64,000 nucleotides of DNA from Diprion similis (taxonomy: Eukaryota; Arthropoda; Insecta; Hymenoptera; Diprionidae), in NCBI RefSeq assembly GCF_021155765.1, contig NC_060114.1:7254001-7318000 (forward strand), in the 5' to 3' direction. Position 1 is the first letter of the stretch, and each line of letters opens with the position of its first letter. The translations under genes were made by a program, and so were the position numbers. The notes beneath the pieces were generated by a model. It did not search any database. It was given only the letters and a program-made list of their open reading frames with translations, and was not told the DNA's origin. Shown piece by piece: positions 33,735 to 43,600 of this stretch.

Positions 33735-35447
33735 ATGAGTCTTCCTGTTGCGAAGAGGGGCAAAGACGACGCTAACAAAGAGATAGTCGATCTTAACGAA
33801 GTTTCTAGAGAGGCGAAGAGTATGATTGAAAAAATTTTGGGGGACGTTAGCAAGACTTCCGCTACGAAGCAAATCATCATCGGCACCGCTTCAGGATGGT
33901 AAGTTGGGCATGAATCAAATCAGCCCAGAAAGATTAAAATCGTATCAAAACACGAAAGTTTAAAGCATTTTGAACATTCTGATCTTTTCTCAAATTGTTG
34001 ATATCTTTGTTTCTGTTATTCGAATCAGCTCAAAACCGTTTCTATTACGTATTAGAATTATTTGTCGTTGTCGCAAGGAACACCGCTGAAAATTTTTTTA
34101 AACGATTCACACTTTTTTTTTCCCAAACTTTTGACTCATCTTTAATATTATTTTAGTCAACCAATTGCTGGGTTATGATTTTCGAAGCATCTGGTTGAAG
34201 CACTAACATGAGAAATTTATAACTTATAGACTGTGTTAGATTTATCAAGTCGCTAATTCGACCGTCAACACAAGTGGGTTGTGCTAACAGTATTACACAA
34301 TCGACTTTTTCACTGAAAATCGTTCCTCCAGCAACTTTGATGCTCTCTTTCTCTTAAAAGCATAATTAGCGACGCTTTGATACCAAAATTGCGTCATCAT
34401 TGTCAATCACTACTGCAAACAGTTTTATTTATTTCCAAGGTGTTTAAAATCCTTGAGGTTTGATATCGCTGTTAAGTACGCTAGCACTACAGTAAAAATG
34501 AAAACGTAGCATTTGTGTAAAAAAGAAAACTTGCTACCATAAGATGAAACTCCGAAGACTTTCCACTTCTTTTCAACACTAAATCTTGGGAGGTCTTCTT
34601 ATTAATTTTCCTGTTTATTCCGCTTTCTTTTGACTCGATAACGGTCTGCGAAAATTAATGTTACGTTATTTGATCTGTCTTTTTTCAATTTGTAAACAGG
34701 ACAACCGGTTTGCTCACAATGAAGGTGGGAAAGGTAGCTGCGTTCGCTTTGGGTGGAGGAATCATCATTCTTCAAATAGCCGCGCATCAGGGATACATAA
34801 AAGTAAATTGGGACAAGATACAGAAGAAAGCAGAAAAGTTGTCTGACAAGGTGGAGGAAAAAGTAACCGGCGAAGGGCCCAAATTTTTGGATAAGGTGAG
34901 CAAACTTTGAAAAAAAAGGCACAAAGATGACGAAAAATTGAAATTTTTTCAAACAGAGTTTTAGAAATTTAATGACGCTTGATAGAACTTTTATGAATAA
35001 TAATTTAAATTTGATTGAGAAGATAAAAAGCAGTACAAAAAAGAAAAGATACTGGAAAGATTTATAAAAAACCTTGGAAATAGCAGAGTAAAAAAGAAAG
35101 CGACAACTGTAAGAAGAAATACGAATTTTAAAAAGAATCGAGGTAAGAATTGAATAATGATGAAGATAAGGGAAGGAAGAAGAGAAAAAAAAATTTACAT
35201 AAACTAATAGGAATAAAGGATTCAATCGGTATTAGAATATATATATTTATATATAGGAATAATAAAGAAAGAAAGAAGGAAAATTTTTTCAAAAATCGAC
35301 ACCCACAGCACGAATCTAAACTCTGAATTAAAATTGAAGTAAAGTCTATCGTTTCGTTTTTGTTCGCAGGTAGGGCAATGGTCTCGAAACAACACATATC
35401 TGGCGACAGGTTTCGTCGGCGGTTTCCTAATCGGTCTAGCGTCTTGA
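33735..35447 (+). CDS. Fundc1: FUNDC1-like mitochondrial outer-membrane protein, canonical C-terminus isoform
   Basis: FUN14-family protein. FUNDC1 is a mitochondrial outer-membrane mitophagy receptor that also sits at ER-mitochondria contacts. Coding exons: 33735-33898, 34700-34895, 35370-35447, all GT-AG and in phase, 145 aa against 155 in human. The N-terminal cytosolic part is about 1-42. Hydrophobic segments are at about 44-60 (KQIIIGTASGW), about 64-84 (VAAFALGGGIIILQIA) and the C-terminus, about 130-145. The tail ends GFVGGFLIGLAS, the family's signature ending. Odd: the N-terminal LC3-interacting motif of vertebrate FUNDC1 (Tyr-x-x-Leu) has no aromatic residue at the matching place, which reads IVDLNEV. 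The ATG follows an acceptor seven bases upstream. AATAAA at 35708-35713 would end this isoform. Confidence 0.9.
33899..34699 (+). other. FUNDC1 intron between the first two coding exons
   Basis: An 801-bp AT-rich intron. It contains a partial copy of the interspersed MITE-like family at about 34020-34155 (right half: TTTTTTTAAACGATTCAC, CCCAAACTTTTGACTCATC). Nothing else recognised. Confidence 0.55.
34020..34155. repeat. Partial MITE-like family member in FUNDC1 intron
   Basis: The right half matches the family at 8522-8860 and 44232-44445: CTATTACGTATTAGAA, then AAACGATTCAC, CCCAAACTTTTGACTCATC. The left terminus is not recognisable, so the copy is truncated or decayed. Confidence 0.4.
35370..35447 (+). 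other. FUNDC1 alternative terminal exon 1 (canonical tail)
   Basis: The acceptor TTCGCAG ends at 35369. There are 25 codons plus TGA, in phase 0 with the donor at 34895/34896. It encodes the third hydrophobic segment ending FLIGLAS. A poly(A) signal follows at 35708. It is an alternative to the exon at 36649, which starts in the same phase. Confidence 0.8.
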
Positions 35448-36648
35448 GTTTAATCGTATCGATAATTTTCTTTTTATTTATTTTTCTCTCTTTTCCCACC
35501 TCGTTTTTCAAGTTACGCAAGACAAGAAAAGGAAATCGATGAAACGATCTCTCTATCAGGTTCGCACGATTCTCCTGCTTTGCTTCTGGCCATTGTTATT
35601 TTTTCAACGGTTTATCGGTACATATACATTTTATTATGTATAGAAATCATTTTTTCTCTTCACCTTTTCCGTTGTTGTCCTTTTTCTGTTCCAAATTTAA
35701 AGTCAAGAATAAAATCTGCGAGTTGTTAGTTCATTTAGGATTGTTCCATCCTTTTTTTTTTTTATGACTGACAAGACAATGTTTTTCGTAACTTCGTATT
35801 CCTTAAGCTTATTTTGTCTTTTGACTGTTTTCTTTTTTCATTCCCTAATGTTTTATTTTTTCTAAATAAGTAATCTTGTGTTTTATTTCTATTTTAATAA
35901 TCATATAATAGTCACTCTTTGCCTACGCGAGAAAAAAAGAGAAGTAAAATCACCGAAATGTATGCGTATATAATGCAAGAGATATACGTGTAATGTGTAA
36001 ATATAATAATATTTAGAAATATTATATGACCTGCAAAAGTACACGGTAATTAGTTCATTATAATTTAGTATTTTGTTTTATATCACGTCAATTTGAACCC
36101 AATAAAAAAAACAAAGAAAAGTTGGAAAAAAATATATCCCCACAAAAAATAATAATAATAATTTGGTTCGCACGGAATTGCATTTGTCGTCTCTGCTTTG
36201 TACTTTATTTGAATTTATAATAGTCCAGCGGGTAGATTTTTACCATTATTATTTATATTCAAAGATGGATGTTCTCAGAATGTAGAGAAAAAAAAACATG
36301 CTTCGTTTTACAAGGGTGATAAAAAATGTGTAATGAGTGCAGAAAGTAAATGAAGGAAAAATATTTGAAAAGAAGAATAATAATGACAGTACAAAAAGAT
36401 TTGTTTAACTATTCTAGAAAATAAAAATAATAGGAAATGTAAAGTAACTACGTCACACAAAGACGCCGTTAACAAGTAAAATAAGCTAGACGCGACGTAA
36501 CTTCAAACATATTTTGTGAGCTTATGCAAATAAATGAGATGTAAAAAAAATCCAATCGTTATAACAAATGAGGTACGTGACGATAAAAGCTTGGGCAGGA
36601 AAAAATGCACGGTGTAATCGTGGTCGAATAAAAGTTTTCTTATTGCAG
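35448..36648 (+). other. 3' UTR of the short FUNDC1 isoform and spacer to alternative exon 2
   Basis: AT-rich, with AATAAA at 35708-35713 and another AATAAA-containing A-run near 36100. No coding exon was found between the two alternative terminal exons. Confidence 0.55.
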
Positions 36649-36831
36649 ATGGAAAGGTTTGTTGACAAGAAATTGGACAAAGCGGAACAGTTGTTGAAGA
36701 ACGGCGAGTCTCGTACGCGTCGATGGTACAACGTCATGACGAACAACGATACATTCAAGCCGAAAGAGATACACTTTTTCCTTGCCTCGTTCGCAGCTGG
36801 GTTGGCGCTGGGTTTTGCGACCGCCAATTAG
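36649..36831 (+). CDS. Fundc1: FUNDC1 alternative terminal exon 2 (longer tail)
   Basis: The acceptor TTATTGCAG ends at 36648. There are 60 codons plus TAG. Joined to the donor at 34895/34896 it continues in phase 0 and makes a 180-aa isoform. The tail has a Lys/Glu-rich amphipathic stretch (RFVDKKLDKAEQLLKNGE), a basic patch (RTRRWYN), then a hydrophobic segment, FFLASFAAGLALGFATAN. So it also ends in a glycine/alanine-rich membrane segment, analogous but not identical to the GFLIGLAS tail. It is clearly coding-like in composition and more GC-rich than its flanks. Which isoform dominates is unknown. Confidence 0.7.
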   Translation: MERFVDKKLDKAEQLLKNGESRTRRWYNVMTNNDTFKPKEIHFFLASFAAGLALGFATAN

Positions 36832-37071
36832 GTGGCAGCTTGCTGTATGCCGAGGGTGACAAACAAAGCTGAAATTCCGTTCGGTCCCAGAAAGTGTGGC
36901 GAGGTTGACAGTGCGAGAAGAAAATTCAGTGCTGAGGCCGTCGGAAAATTATTCTCGAAAGTATTCTCTCAGGAGTTCTTGGAGAACGTCGTAAGATCTT
37001 TTAACGACGATCTTTATCAGCCAGCTTTGGAAAAGTTTAGACGGTTCGTCGACGATGCAAAAAATCATTGA
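36832..37071 (+). CDS. In-frame 79-codon extension directly after the FUNDC1 exon 2 stop (readthrough or third terminal exon)
   Basis: Right after TAG at 36829-36831 the same frame stays open for 79 codons to TGA at 37069-37071. It starts GTG GCA GCT. Composition is coding-like (many GTC, GAC, GAG and AAG codons; higher GC than the flanks), and the product is mostly amphipathic (KLFSKVFSQEFLENVV, FRRFVDD). There are two ways to translate it. One is readthrough of TAG. The other is use of the AG within that TAG (36830-36831) as an acceptor, which keeps phase 0 with the donor at 34895. In FUNDC1 topology such a tail would face the intermembrane space in the readthrough form. No domain recognised. 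AATAAA follows at 37271-37276. Confidence 0.4.
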   Translation: MAACCMPRVTNKAEIPFGPRKCGEVDSARRKFSAEAVGKLFSKVFSQEFLENVVRSFNDDLYQPALEKFRRFVDDAKNH

Positions 37072-38401
37072 GTTCGGGAGTATTTTGATACTAGATTATT
37101 TCCTGACGAAATGTAGAGCGATCGGCGCGAACAAACACAGTCGAAACTATTATCTTCTTTTTCACCACCACCTCGGAATACAGCAAGTAAAAATGTTTGA
37201 TCAGATGAAAAATCGAAATGCAAGTGGAATGAAGTACGTTGAATATTACTTGATAGTAATATACATACATAATAAATACAAAAGGAAATGAAGAAAAAAA
37301 GTATAGCGAGGCAAGAGTTAAAGAAAGAAGAAATGTATATCGAGTAACTATTTAATATGTATGTTTACACACACGAAAGTCATCGTTAGACTGGTAAAAA
37401 TGCAGTTATCGAGTAGTTTGCAACTTTACCTTTAGCTTTTAGAAATCGCGTTTACGCGAATATTAATAAAAGTTTACAAGAAAGAAAAAGAAAAAATGAA
37501 CTAACAGTGAAACCACAATGAAAAATATGTGTACTATCAACTGATACATAATTATAGTATAGTATTATTAGTACTGTTATTATTATCATCATTATTATGA
37601 ACGGTATATTGTTGTTCTTGTTGTAATAATGTTTGTAACACGGTGACTCGTTATTATTACGGCGCGGTAATCGTTCGTACAACTCACATCATGAAAGTTT
37701 TGCGATTTTGCGAAGTGAGCGTCTAAAATGAAGAATCCGGAAGAAAAATACTGTTCTTCAAATAATATATTATATTAAAATATACATCATCATTTGATCT
37801 ATCCTATATTTATTCTTTATATTATTAATATTATTATCGTTTAACGTTCATATCTTATCGATAGATTTATTTATTTTTAACTCTATCATACACAAAGTTC
37901 GTTCAATTTATTCTCTACGATATATATATATCTGTGAATTATTCCTCAATTCTTCCGATTGTAGTTTCATATTCAACGAATAGTTTTCAAATGTATACAG
38001 TCTGAGAATTCTTTGTAAACGATAAAAGATTTGGAAACATTCTAAACAAAAGAAAAATAAACGTAAACGTTAATATCGCGTATTATCATGAAAATTGAAA
38101 AAAGGAAATTAAACAGCGAGAAATTAATTGCCAATGAATTTTTCTGCTTTATTGACTCGTCGAGTGTTTTTTTTTTTTTTTTTTTTTTTTTTATTGTTTC
38201 ATATCATTTTTTCATCGGTCACTTTTTTTAACTGCACGTGTATATTGATTGGTCACACATTCAATCACACTTTCTTATAGCGTATAGAAGATATAAGTAA
38301 TATTTATAAGCTATACTAGCAATAATAGCGATTCGTAAAAATGCTAATCTTTATTAGAATAATATTTAAATGAAATTGTTGACCACGATGATGATCGTGA
38401 C

Positions 38402-38441
<40 letters not shown>

Positions 38442-40606
38442 GGTACTTTATAATATCATAATGTGATTATAAATAATATACGCGATGATGTCGATAGTCT
38501 TTGTTGTTAATACTTGTCATCGTGATTATTACTTTCATCGTTATTATTAATATTATTATTATTATTACTGTCGTAGAATTCAGTGCCGACTACTGAGCAG
38601 TTCAGACATATTTTCAATTTAGTGAGTGCTGCAGGCATAATCGAAGAGCTCTTCATACATGCATGGTTACTTTCAAAGAAATTGAATATTTAATTGAAAA
38701 ATTAAGAGTTACTTCAGAATAATCTGAAAAAAAAAAAAAAAAAAAACTGGCAAAAATTGAATCCTCGACAAATTTTTTAACCCCAACGGGGTGAAATTTT
38801 CCGTTTTGAATAGAAGCACTTGATGAAGTTTTATTCGTCAATGAAAACATTTCAGCATTGATTTCATTCAAGTACATCAAGCGCATCAAGAAACCACTCT
38901 GTTAGGTGCTCATCTTTGGGGGTCGTTTTCACCCCTTTATCCGTTGATTTTCAGATAAAAAAAAGTTACAATTCTCTCAGTTTTTATTGCACTACAATAT
39001 GTATGAAATAGATCAAAATCGGAGCGGTCGACTGACTTAGGGTTCCTTGTGAACTGTACGCTAAGTCAATGAAAGAGTTGAGTGAAGTAAAAGGAGAGCA
39101 AACGTCTTTAACAAAGAAAAATGCAAAGCAAAATGACAAGATTATAAAGCTAGAAAAACAGGAGTCTTCCCTTTACATAGCAAAACATAGCAAAAATCCT
39201 CATGCTTTTTAAAATCGAAGATTCAAACGAATTTAATAGTGATTTATGAAATGATACAATTAATTTTCACGCAGACAATGGCATAGTTGTAGACGAAAAT
39301 AAGATTTGAGTCTATCAATCGAATAGGAGAAAGTATAGAAGAGTGTCCTGTCTCAATTTTGTTCACTTCAACAAAATATCATCAAGAATTCAAGGCAATC
39401 GTTAACTTGAAGTAAGATAAATTCTATGCTGGAAATGATCGCAATAAGAAAGAGAGAGAAATACGTAAGAAAGTAATAAATTTTAAATCACGAGTAGAAG
39501 CAATCGATGATATGGATGATGCTAAAATAAAGAATAACGATCTTGTCATAGGGAACACTAACTATACCCCTGTTGAAATTTACCACAAATGGTTATCAAC
39601 GGAAGACGAGAACGACTCAAGCAGCTTAAGAATCTGAAAAGTATCTATTGATGGTAGACATAAACTTGCCCAAACAACACATTTCCGAGAATTTTTTTTT
39701 CGAAGTCATGTACTCTTCCCAGTTCCTCAGAAACAGATATAAAGTCTCAACGGATTAATCCAGTTCAGAATGAATTTTTTGAACCAATAGCGGAATTGGA
39801 CACGTGGACCAATTTGGATTATGACTTTTGGATGTCCAAGAAATGACACCGCTCTGACTCCTATAAAAATTATAGCTGCCGAAAAGAAAAAGACAAACAG
39901 GTTCGCTCTTGGTCATTAATTATATACTCTGATCTCGACCTAATAGTAAGTATACAAACCTGTTTAAAATCAGGATTATCATTAAAAGAAATGAGAAATA
40001 TTGCTCTACTGAGAATGCTTAATTTGTCCAACATCAAAATCATTCTGAGCTCAAAAATTTATCAGTTGAGAAGTGAACACGCGCGTTGACTGTGTTTATC
40101 CAGGAGAAAAAAGAGTAAAATTGAAATTACCTTGTAACGTATCTCGAAAACTTGATCTGTTTTAAATTTTAGGGATATCAAAGTAACACAATCAAAAATT
40201 CATGTAACTTTATCGATTTTATATTACAGTCTATGGATGAGTAAGCTTAGAAACACTGAACTCGTTTGTGACATTATGTATGGTAAAAGGAAGAATGAAG
40301 CAATAAAATGAAATATCGTAGTATTTAGCTGTACGAAAAAAATGTCGAATCTTGCATGAAACTAGAGTTTACAATAAAATTTATATACATACTTATTATA
40401 TACAAATAACGCATGGATAACAATTAATTATAAATATAATCAATTGTAGGCTCGTTCAATACGTATGGAAATAGTAAATATCAGGCGAGAAGAATGGAAA
40501 ACACTGGGGAAAAAGAAAAGATTTATAGATGTTGAATTCTGGTGGACATTCTTTTTTTCTTCTCCTTTTTTCAAAGCAGTTTGAAAGTTTCCGGTAGTTA
40601 TTAGAG
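37072..40606. other. Intergenic region between convergent FUNDC1 and IntS9 genes
   Basis: AT-rich, with AATAAA at 37271-37276 (plausible FUNDC1 distal poly(A) signal), a T26 run at about 38167-38192, and an (ATT)n microsatellite at about 38402-38441 with a second one near 38541-38566. From 38.9 to 40.3 kb the DNA changes to A-rich, less repetitive sequence that may be a decayed mobile-element coding region (separate entry). No intact gene seen. Confidence 0.55.
39060..40110 (+). pseudogene. Possible decayed mobile-element coding region
   Basis: Short plus-strand frames have Lys/Glu/Gln-rich, coiled-coil-like content. Near 39071 one reads MKELSEVKGEQTSL and then KIIKLEKQESS before it stops, which recalls the N-terminal coiled coil of many LINE ORF1 proteins. 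Further frame-disrupted, coding-like patches follow around 39480-39900. There is no reverse transcriptase or transposase motif, and no terminal repeat was found. This is a weak call. Confidence 0.2.
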
Positions 40607-43600
40607 TCAAAATCTTTTAAGACACTGCATAATGATGGCCCTCAATCTTCTTCGAAGTTTTTGATCGCCATTGCAGAATATGTGCGTCGAATTGTCACCA
40701 ATCTGTATTAAAGTGTCCTCGTCTTGCTGAAAAATTAGATCGAAACGCATCTTTAGTAGACATAGATATCGGAAAGAAGCTTTTAAATCAGCTCTCGAAA
40801 GGGTGCAATTTTTTTTTCTCCATATCTCACCAAATGAATGCTCGTCGAAGTCGGACTGTGCTGCAATTTTGCGCCGTGAATTCCCTCCTGATTCAGCTTT
40901 TGTAGCAGTTCCTGCGGGTCGACGTTTCCGTACTCGTGTTTGCGCTCCCTCAGAACTTCCTCCTTGATCGGCGCAGCTGGTCCTGTAACGACCGACGCCT
41001 TGCGTTTGGCGCTTTGCCGGTCCTCGATAGTCTGAAAATAAGTTTCGGTAACTTATCGAATAGCGATGCAAGAAAATAAAAGAATCAATTTTGAAAATCG
41101 ATCAATTATACTTATTCCTCCGATTCTCAGAATTGATATATAGGATGCAAATAGCATAGATTCTGAATAATCGACATAATATTTGTAAAACAAATGAGAC
41201 AATTGAAAATAATGAACATTACGTACTATAACAAGAATTTGTCTTGGCAGCGTTTTAGGAATAGTGTACTTATTATTGAGAACATTAGTAATATTATTCA
41301 GTGTGGCAGCAAATAAGCGGCATTTTTAAGTCGTCTAGTCGCAATTTTCCACGTAATCAGATAACAGGAATAGTAAATAACTTTGTTTTATGAATTATGA
41401 GAGACTGTAGTTATTTATGAGAATGTTTTATCTCAATACAAAATATAAACCAGATATAAGATTACATTTTTATAGGAAATTGTTTTTAACGGCTCCTTAA
41501 ATCAAAATTAATCTATTCGTATAGAAAAAGAATCGATTCGATGATAATCCAAACTTTCAAAAGTTGAATAATAATCGAGTCGAGGAATTGCGCGTCACTA
41601 GTTTCGGATATGCTGGGGGACGTTAAAATCTGAGAAAATAGCTCGCGCTCACCTTTATCGTGTAAACGTTGTCCTTAACTTCCAGTTCTCCGCTAACTGT
41701 CGCCAAGCTCAGTCCTGGTTTAACTTCGCTCGGCACAATATTTCCCGCCAATTCCGGCTCTATGAATACTCGACCGTTTTTCCGCTTCAGGGGCAGCTTT
41801 ATCACCTCGCCTCGCTTGAAAGTGATCAACGGTCTTTCCTGGAATATTAAATGTAGAATTTTGGTTTTGAAGATTTATTGTGTCTTTTTTCGTCTTATTA
41901 TCCATTCATTTCGGAAGAGATCATAAAGCGAAGTGCTTGAATTTGTGTATTCAGTATCGCAAAAACACTTCTTCGAGAAATAAAAACTTGGAAATACGTT
42001 CCATCACTTGCAAAACCTAAGAATTCAAAAATAAATAACCAAGAGTTAAATTTTTTGGTTCAAGTGGATATTTCAGATATTATTTTCTCTTTCTTTGTTT
42101 TAATGTCCTCTCTTTTTCAGTACTAGTTTCGCATCGCTTACTCCGACAGGTTCGATGACCAGATCAGACCTGTGAGGCGCAGTCATCGGCGGCTGGGTAT
42201 AGCATTCAGGTGCGACGAGGTTATCAGGCTTCAAATCACGGATCAGTTTGTTTGCCTGGGTGAAATTCAACGACGTGTCTATCGGACAGTGGACAGCCTT
42301 CATGGCCAGCGGCTGAAATGGTGCCAAGGCATCCAAATAGGGAAAATCTGGCTCTGCAAAATGTAAAAAGTAAAAAAAATGACTGTCTCAAGTTTCGACG
42401 TGTGATTGGAGGCAGAATCGAATAGTGAAAGTAAATTTGAAAACCGAATTGAATGTTCAAAATTAATTCGAATAATTATTCATTATTCAAATGTAAAGTC
42501 ACACTATAAACTTTTATGGCACATTCACTCATCGATAAAATTCAAATGAGTCAGGTGAGAGAAGAGTAAAATAAGAATCCAAGATTCGTGTTTTCACCAA
42601 ATTATTCGAAAAATTCAAATCATTTTGACTTAAAATACGATGAACAAAAATAGGGAACAGAGCGACTAACCAGTGAAAATGATTGTGTGCTGAGAGTTGT
42701 TTCCCCACATCTGTACAAAGTGTACAGCATCTCCAAACCTGAGACTTGGATGTCCGCAAAAAACGACGCATGGCTGTCTGTAGTCGGAACTAAATCCTTC
42801 AGCATATGTCGATGTGAAGTGTTTGAGTCTGGCGTTTTTAACCAAGAAACCGTGAGGGAATGGTTCCTCGGGGAGATAAACCTTGTTTTGTTTGTTCGTC
42901 GACAACCTTAAATCCAAAGGAATTTTTAATATGTTCTCAGTCACTAAAAATCGGTGCTTTTTTTTCGTAATTTAATTGTACAATGAAAACTGGTTAAAAA
43001 TAGTATGAGAAATTATGGCGAAGATGATTGGATAAGGATGATATTAACACTCTTTAACTAGAGGTGTGTAAAAAATTCGATACGAACCGAATAATTAGAG
43101 TTTTTGAATTATTGAAATTACTGAAATTAGGTATGTGAAGTGATCAAAGTAGCTTTCACAACAGATGAAAGAAAATGGAGAATTCCCGGTGTGAACTGAT
43201 TGATTTGAACAAATCAGAGTATTTTACTTATTGAAACAGGCATTTCAAGTGTTTGGATAACTAAAATAATTCAGACTATTCAGATTATTCGAAAATAGGA
43301 ATTGTTTGAATTGTTAGAGGCTTTTCGAATACTCGGATACTCGATTCGATTCGATTCGATTTGATTCAACAACTATTTGCATACTCTGATAATGTAAGAA
43401 TAGTTCTATTTCGTTACTTTCTCCGAGTTATCGGCGAATCATCAAAATGGACTCACCATTCAGCCAGAATATTTGAATATGCTAAAGACGTTTCAGCGAC
43501 TGGCGATATGAAGAAAAGTGGGACCTGTGAGAAGCCGGACTTGTCCAAATGTGTGCTGAGGCATTCAAAGAGATCGTAAACAACGCCGGACGGATAACAG

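Noticed and set aside
37055..37291. Open frame overlapping the end of the FUNDC1 extension
   Set aside because: Different frame, low-complexity AT-rich second half, no domain; likely chance within the 3' UTR.
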